Shown here: positions 58,127 through 64,000 of the stretch, in pieces
Position numbering within the stretch: the first letter of the stretch is position 1
Layout: each line of letters begins with the position of its first letter
Assembly (NCBI RefSeq): GCF_041381155.1
Contig: NC_091134.1
Coordinates: forward strand, 10,882,755 to 10,946,754
Reading direction: 5' to 3'
Length of the DNA: 64,000 nucleotides
DNA from: Argopecten irradians
Taxonomy: Eukaryota > Mollusca > Bivalvia > Pectinida > Pectinidae
Notes under the pieces: generated by a model
Told to the model about the DNA's origin: nothing
Databases searched by the model: none
The model's input: only the letters and a program-made list of their open reading frames with translations
Translations under genes and position numbers: made by a program

Positions 58127-58926
58127 AGCTCACCTGGCCCGAAGGGCCGGTGAGCTTTTGCCGTGGCGCAGCGAACATCATCCATCGTCCGTCCGTCGTC
58201 CGTCAACATTTCCTTTAAATCGCTACTTGTCATAAAGTACTGCATGGATTTTTACAAAATTTGGTCAGAAACTTCCTTAGGGGAAGAGATCAGATTTTGC
58301 ATAAATGGTGACCCTGACCTCCCTGGGGCAGAGGGGCTGGGCCCAATAGGGAAAATAAAGATAATTCCTTTAAATCACTACTAGTCATAAAGTACTTGAT
58401 GGATTTTTGGCCACAAACATTCTTTGGGAAGGGGAACAGAACTTGTATAAATTTTGGCTCTGACCCCCTGGGGGCAGGAGATGCGGGGCCCAATAGGGGA
58501 AATAGAGGTAAATCCTATAAAACGCTACTTGTCCTAGAGTTCTGCATGGATTGTAACCAAATTTGGCCACAAACATCCTTTGAGGAAGGGGAAGAGAACT
58601 TGTATAAATTTTGGCTCTGACCCCCCGGGGGCAGGAGGGGCGGGGCCCAATAGGGGAAATAGAGGTAAATCCTATAAATCGCTACTTGTCCTAGAGTTCT
58701 GCTAGAATTGTAACCAAATTTGGCCACAAACATCCTTGGGGGAAGGGGAAGAGAACTTGTATAAATTTTGGCTCTGACCCCCCGGGGGCAGGAGGGGCGG
58801 GGCCCAATAGGGAAATAAGAGGTAAATATTCAAATTCCTTCAGAAAAGAAACAATGAACCTGTATTCAGAACATGACTTGACATTACAAACCAGGTGAGC
58901 GATACAGGCCCTCTGGGCCTCTTGTT
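58127..58926 (+). mobile_element. AGCTCACC element, second copy, about 4 monomers
   Basis: Intact 5' hairpin at 58127, a shorter CCGTCCGTCGTCC stretch, first monomer diverged, others close to those at 56 kb, and the standard tail ending GGGCCTCTTGTT at 58926. Confidence 0.8.
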
Positions 58927-58960
58927 CTAATTGTCAAAGTCTTGTGATAATTACTAACAA

Positions 58961-59634
58961 AAAACCAGGTGAGCGATACAGGCCCTCTGGGCCTCTTGTA
59001 TAAATTTTGGCACTGACCCCCAGGGAGCAGGAGGGGCGGGGCCCAATAGGGGTAATAGAGGTAAATCCTATAAACCGCTACTTGTTCTAGAGCTCTACAT
59101 GGATTGTAACCAAATTTGGCCACAAACATCCTTGGGGGAAGGGGAACAGAACTTGTATGAATTTTGGCTCTGATCCCCCGTGAGCAGGAGGGGCGGGGCC
59201 CAATAGGGGTAATAGAGGTAAATCCTATAAACCGCTACTTGTCCTAGAGCTCTACATGGATTGTAACCAAATTTGGCCACAAACATCCTTGGGGAAAGGG
59301 GAACAGAATTTGTATAAATTTTGGCTCTGACCCCCCGGGCGGAGGAGGGGCGGGGCACAATAGGGGAAATAGAGGTAAATCCTATAAATTGCTACTTGTC
59401 CTAGAGTTCTGCATGGATTGTAACCAAATTTGGCCACAAACATCCTTGGGGAAAGGGGAACAGAATTTGTATAAATTTTGGCTCTGACCCACGGGGCAGG
59501 AGGGGCGGGGCCCAATAGGGAAATAAGAGGTAAATATTCAAATTCCTTCAGAAAAGAAACAATGAACCTGTATTCAGAACATGACTTGACATTACAAACC
59601 AGGTGAGCGATACAGGCCCTCTGGGCCTCTTGTT
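58961..59634 (+). mobile_element. chimeric AGCTCACC element lacking its 5' end
   Basis: Begins with a tail-end sequence (CCAGGTGAGCGATACAGGCC ... GGGCCTCTTGT) that runs directly into the middle of a monomer (ATAAATTTTGGC). The joint falls on CTTGT, a string present both in the tail and inside every monomer. Three to four further monomers and a normal tail follow. Confidence 0.75.
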
Positions 59635-59689
59635 TAACTAATTTGCCAGTCATAATCATCAGTGATGGTAAATGATCAATTCAGGAATT

Positions 59690-59890
59690 GTTTCAAAAGA
59701 GCACCGCCTCACTTTTGGCCTATCTAGAGTTGAGCGTTCGCCCCTGTGAGGAAGACTCTGGGTTCTGTCCCCTGGCCGAGACACACCAAAGTCTATAATA
59801 GTGGTAGTTTCTACTCCTGCTTAGCGCACAACAAACAGGGAGTGGGAAGACTGGTTCGCCCGTTGTCAGTATAATGTGACCCGGTGGGGT
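59690..59890 (+). mobile_element. tRNA-derived SINE, truncated
   Basis: A-box-like TAGAGTTGAGCG and B-box-like GGGTTCTGTCCCC, then AGTCTATAATAGTGGTAG, CCTGCTTAGCGCACAACA, GGGAGTGGGAAGACTGGTT and CAGTATAATGTGACCCGGTG. The last blocks are, from memory, common in mollusc SINEs. The 3' tail seems cut short. Confidence 0.65.
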
Positions 59891-62630
59891 TTGTAATTAT
59901 GTTAAAATGCTTTAAACAACAAACACAAAAATAGAATTTTAACAATGTATTTATTGATGCAAAACACCTAAAACATGTATCACAGTCAATGGAAATCACA
60001 TTTCTATAGTTATAACAGAAAACTTTCTGACATAATACACTCCAGGTTTAAATTATAAAACTTGTGGAATAGACAATCTTTAAATATTCAAATTCTATAT
60101 TTGGTCTCAATCTGTTCAGTAAACTGCCCTCTCTGTTATGTCAGCTAGAGATTGAAAGACACGGAGATCTATCTTTATTTCAAGTGAACAGGTAGAACAA
60201 TTTTCGTTTATTTTTAATTATTATAAAAACAATTATTATATTAACATACAGTTAATTATGAGATGTTTGAGTGTTGGGACACTTGAAGATGATATAAATA
60301 TATCAAAAGAACTATTTTATGGGTTTTTAAGAATTTAAAAACTCATTGAATGTGCAATGATTACAAAAATGAAAAAGGCAACACAAATGAAATAGAATTC
60401 TAACAGATATATTGGTAATACTTTGTAAAACCTTATATGTTCCATCTTCAATAACAACAAAACCATTTTTATACTTCAAACTTGTGAAGTCCATCTTCAA
60501 TTCTAACAAACAGAATACTTGTCCATTATTCAAATAACAATCTTCAATTCTTTAATACTAGTTTCCTTTTTCACACTTGAATTATAAAGATGTGTGCTTC
60601 ACGACGTAACAATACTGTGAATCTATATGTAATACTGGTAATGATATATATATTGTAGCAAAGAATAACAAGAAAACAAACAAAAAACCAAAAAGCCAAC
60701 AATAGTTACAGCTATATATAAATATATCTTTAAAATAAATCCTCTAGATAATGAGATTATATCAGTCGAGCTTGAGCAATATAGTTTGATATATACATAA
60801 GCATCATCAGTAAATATTTAGCATATATTATTTGTAGGAGAGTTTTTACAATTTTGTCTGCTCTAAGTAGCACAAATGTACCCTTTTGTTTTACAATGAA
60901 AAAAGAATTTCAAGAAAATCGTGCTAGATCATGTACCACAAAGGTGCTTAGCACGCTGATTACAGCATGGCCTAGAGTTAAAATAAGTTTTTTTTAAACT
61001 TTTGCAATTGTAATTACAATTGCATTGACTGGAATAAAACACAAAAATAAATTTGAGCAAATCCATAGTTAAAAGTTAGCACTGTTGTGGCTATTGTATT
61101 TTGCTCCAAATTTGATCAAATTGGGACAGTTTCTGTCATTTTCTGTACTTTAATATAAGTTTGAGCTAATTTATTACTAGGGATAGCATTTATTAGAGAG
61201 ATTCAAAGATTGGCAAAATATTAGTTTAGATTTAATCATCAACTCCATGTAAAATTGGAATTTAATACTGATGTGGAATCTAGATTGATCTACTGAGTAT
61301 AATTATCTTACAGTGTTAGCAGATGAAAATACAAAATTATTGAAATCTCGCTTGTTTGTGTGTTAACATGTTATATTGTTCAAGACTGCTAGTCATCAAT
61401 TACTATCACCAATTACTATCACTAATTATGATCATCAATTTAAAAATTACTCTCTTTACTAATGTTAAGCATTTAAAACTGTTCAGTATTTTTTTATCAA
61501 TGACAAATACTTTGAATATAGACATTATCAGCGAGAGTATACAATAAAATTCAAAATATATCAATCACTTAATTAAATCAAGGTTTCATTCAAGAATGAT
61601 AAATCAATTAAAAAATAATTGTAAGATATCACATGATTTGGAATATATCACAGCAATTCGGTAAACAAAAAGCAGCAAACGGCATTATAAATATCCATAA
61701 TACTGTACAAAGACTGCCCCGACAAGGGGCTTGTAATAACCACATAGATACAGAAAGATGATCTTAATGACAAAATGAGCTTTACACAAAGACTAGAAAA
61801 AGGTGCAGGAACTTGCATGTTACATACAGGAAAATATTTATCTGTGTATGCCTAATGTTTACAAGAAAATAAAAAATTTGTAACAATTTCAATCAACCTT
61901 ACTTACACTATGTCCCATTGAAAATTTCACCAGAAATCCAGGCGAAATAATCCGGAAGGTTTTGTATAAAAAATACAAAAGTCACAATTTTCACATTGTA
62001 AATGTTTTTGATAGTTTAAAAAATTAAAAGAGAAAAAGGAAAAAAATGCACAAATAACTTGAATAATCATCTGACATGCCAATAAATATCTGATAATTGA
62101 AAAATAACCTGATTAATTACTAGAGAATGAAAATTGAATGCTGTTATCTAAGGGAGGCACTATCAAAATGGTTCTGATAAAATTCAGACACTGTAGAAAA
62201 AGAAAAGATCAAAATTCATCTTTTTTTGTTAATTCAAATGTGGTAATATGAAATTAAAAATAGACAGCATATAAATTTAACAATAGAGTAAAATTTATTT
62301 CACAAAATGAAATTTTGTAGGTATAATTTGTAACCTATTTTTCTGTGTACCCTTAATTTGTAATATCACATTTATTATTCAAAGGAAATTGTGTTCAAAA
62401 TACAATTTAGTACACCATTATATTCATTTCACACAAAAAAATTGTGTTTATATACATTGATGAATACAATAAAAAAATTTATAATTTCATAAGTTACAAG
62501 ATATCAAAAAGTAAAATTTCAACTTATAATCACATAAATGTACGATATTTAACTCTACAATACAATGGATTTTGTATGTAAGATTATATGCCCTTACTGA
62601 ACACAAAAAATGATGTTCATAGCTCAATGA
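59891..62630. other. no gene seen; part likely CFAP107 3' UTR
   Basis: Strongly AT-rich with many short stop-filled frames. Sequence just below 62631 should be the 3' UTR of the CFAP107-like gene on the minus strand. No structured element noticed. Confidence 0.4.
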
Positions 62631-62893
62631 CTATGCCAGTGCTGGCAACTTCTCCGGGGATTTGTAAACAGAAGTATTTCGGAGGTGAAGATCTTTGTTG
62701 ATTTTGTTGACGGGATGAAGACTGGTAGACATATTTTTGGGGATAGCGAACCTTGCCTTTACCATGCTGTCTGTAGGGTGCTTGAGGAAGGAATTCTGGT
62801 ATGTTGATGAGTAGTCTCCCTTTGTTTCATCAGCAATTTGGCTCTGCCACTTATTTTGAAGATGTTCTAGCAGTCCGAAATTTGTTGGCTTTC
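62631..62893 (-). CDS. CFAP107: CFAP107-like last exon
   Basis: 263 bases, acceptor TTTTTTTAAG, stop TAG at 62631-62633. Completes a split Gly codon and encodes KPTNFGLLEHLQNKWQ onward to KSPEKLPALA. Confidence 0.8.
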
Positions 62894-63576
62894 CTTAAAA
62901 AAATAATAAAAAAGTAATGTAATTGTGATGGAAAGTTAATTAAATTCTATTTAATAATAATGATCGTACTGATTAGTATGACCTTAAATTTGACAAAAAT
63001 GTTTATATACTTTTGATTGAAAATGTTCAGTGTGGGATGAGGAATCTTCGCTCCATCAATTTCTTGCATTTTTTATTTTTTTTTTTATTTATTTGTATAT
63101 TTTTTTTTTATTGTGCTCATACAATTTTTTTTAAAAAACAAATCTCATGCACAAGTTATATAATTCTGCCAAAAATAAATGAGGCTATATTTATTGTACC
63201 TTGAAGGGGATAATCTGATTTCTCAGGTGCCCATGAGAGTTTGTGGCTATTCCAATCTCGTAATCCTGGTAAATCGTTGTTTTCTGTCCAGCGGCCATTA
63301 TAGTGCTCGTCATACCAGGACACGGTGTTGTTGGAGTAACGTTTACCATGATGATAAAATATATGCTCTGGTCCAAGACCATTGTTTTTCAACAAAGCTT
63401 TCCTCCTTACCAACACGTCGGGACGGTGGCCTTTGAAATTACGAAAATCTGCCCTGTGAGTGCTGTTGTGTTTCTGATCTCCTTTATTGAACTGCAATGA
63501 TATAGTAGATTTGTGTGAATGAAATTTTATTTTACCATTTACTGGCTCAGCAAACAATTCATGTATGTCATAGAAG
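62631..63576 (-). CDS. CFAP107: CFAP107-like axonemal protein, 3' part (5' end outside the window)
   Basis: Two exons, 63200-63576 and 62631-62893, join in phase to about 212 codons ending in TAG. The first opens with a split codon after the acceptor ATCTCTTTCAG, so at least one upstream exon is missing, most likely beyond the right edge. Visible family-like motifs: FKGHRPDVLVRRK, a YDEHYN block, LRDWNSHKLSWAPEKSDYPL, and KPTNFGLLEHL. These resemble vertebrate C1orf158/CFAP107, a microtubule inner protein of ciliary doublets. The name rests on recalled similarity of these motifs; no cofactor or enzyme motif is expected in this family. Confidence 0.8.
63200..63576 (-). CDS. CFAP107: CFAP107-like penultimate exon
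   Basis: 377 bases, donor GTACAATA. Encodes FYDIHELFAEPVNGKIKF onward to APEKSDYPLQ. The upstream boundary is set by the acceptor at 63577-63578. Confidence 0.78.
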
Positions 63577-63714
63577 CTGAAAGAGATGCATGTGTTAATA
63601 TGAATATATACTCCCTAACTGGTACACATATACATGTAAATTAAGCTAACCATATAGGTGTTTAGCACGCTGGTAAGTCAAAGATCCACTATTATTCTAT
63701 TACGGCCCTTTCCA

Positions 63715-63775
63715 GAGGGAACTGTTCTCCTATACCTCGCCAGACAACACTATAGGAGAACTGTTCCCGAGGGAA
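63715..63775. mobile_element. short inverted repeat
   Basis: GGGAACTGTTCTCCTATA and TATAGGAGAACTGTTCCC form hairpin arms around a 16-base loop, with one or two mismatches. Adjoins the SINE to its right. Confidence 0.55.
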
Positions 63776-63779
63776 TTTT

Positions 63780-64000
63780 TTTTTTTTTAATTTTTTTTAT
63801 TAGTTTAACGTCCTATTAACAGCCAGCGTCATTTAAGGACGTGCCAGGTTTGTTGGTGGAGGAAAGCCGGAGTTCCCGGAGAAAAAACCACCGACCAGCG
63901 GTCAGTACCTGGCAACTGCCCCACATGGGATTCGAACCCAGAGGTGGAGGGCATGTGGTAATATGTCGGTACAACGTAACCACTTGGCCACCGCGGCCCC
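63780..64000 (-). mobile_element. tRNA-related SINE at the right edge
   Basis: On the minus strand a tRNA-like head (TGGCCAAGTGGTTACGTTG, then GGGTTCGAATCCC) is followed by the TTTTTTCTCCGGGAACTCC and TTTCCTCCACCAACA block and the central segment containing AATGACGCTGGCTGTTAATA. It resembles a widespread mollusc V-SINE family (RUDI-like, from memory). It may extend past the window. Confidence 0.7.

Noticed and set aside
56051..59659. short open frames on both strands of the AGCTCACC cluster
   Set aside because: They recur with each monomer, overlap on both strands and have no family resemblance; they reflect GC-rich monomer sequence.

Overview
This is nuclear DNA from an invertebrate animal, most likely a bivalve mollusc. 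It is AT-rich, carries intron-containing genes with GT-AG splice sites, and is full of tRNA-derived SINEs, small inverted-repeat elements and AGCTCACC-type elements with internal tandem monomers that I associate with bivalve genomes. The species cannot be named from the sequence alone. Gene names rest on recalled similarity to vertebrate orthologues; no search was run.

Layout. (1) 1-440: two tRNA-derived SINE copies. (2) 2305-5555 (+): three coding exons of a UBXN10-like ciliary p97 adaptor, 522 residues. (3) 5.6-15.2 kb: no coding gene seen; long 3' flanks, MITEs and degenerate tandem-monomer elements. (4) 15243-28812 (-): a complete DDX19/DBP5-type DEAD-box mRNA-export helicase, 11 exons and 514 residues, with exons 8-10 present twice in a recent 2.3-2.4 kb intragenic tandem duplication. 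(5) 28.8-30.8 kb: head-to-head intergenic spacer. (6) 30775-50292 (+): DNAJC16 (ERdj8-like) in 13 exons, about 766 residues, with one apparent 1-base frameshift in exon 3. (7) 50.3-62.6 kb: 3' flank and dense mobile elements. (8) 62631-63576 (-): the two 3' exons of a CFAP107-like axonemal protein that runs off the right edge.

The most unusual signal is shared by the two central genes. Four separate tandem repeats are each a copy of an exon-intron junction of the gene they lie in. They are a 37-bp unit repeated about 221 times (8.2 kb) made from the acceptor of the last DNAJC16 exon, a 48-bp unit (about 29 copies) made from the acceptor of DDX19 exon 3, a 41-bp unit (about 14 copies) made from the donor of DDX19 exon 7, and a 38-bp two-copy duplication of the DDX19 exon 5 donor. 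The exonic part of these units encodes conserved residues, so the exon is the likely progenitor. The arrays therefore place tens to hundreds of decoy splice sites beside real ones, and many 48-bp units could act as a 12-nt in-frame micro-exon. The genes themselves look like ordinary housekeeping and ciliary genes with no joint pathway.
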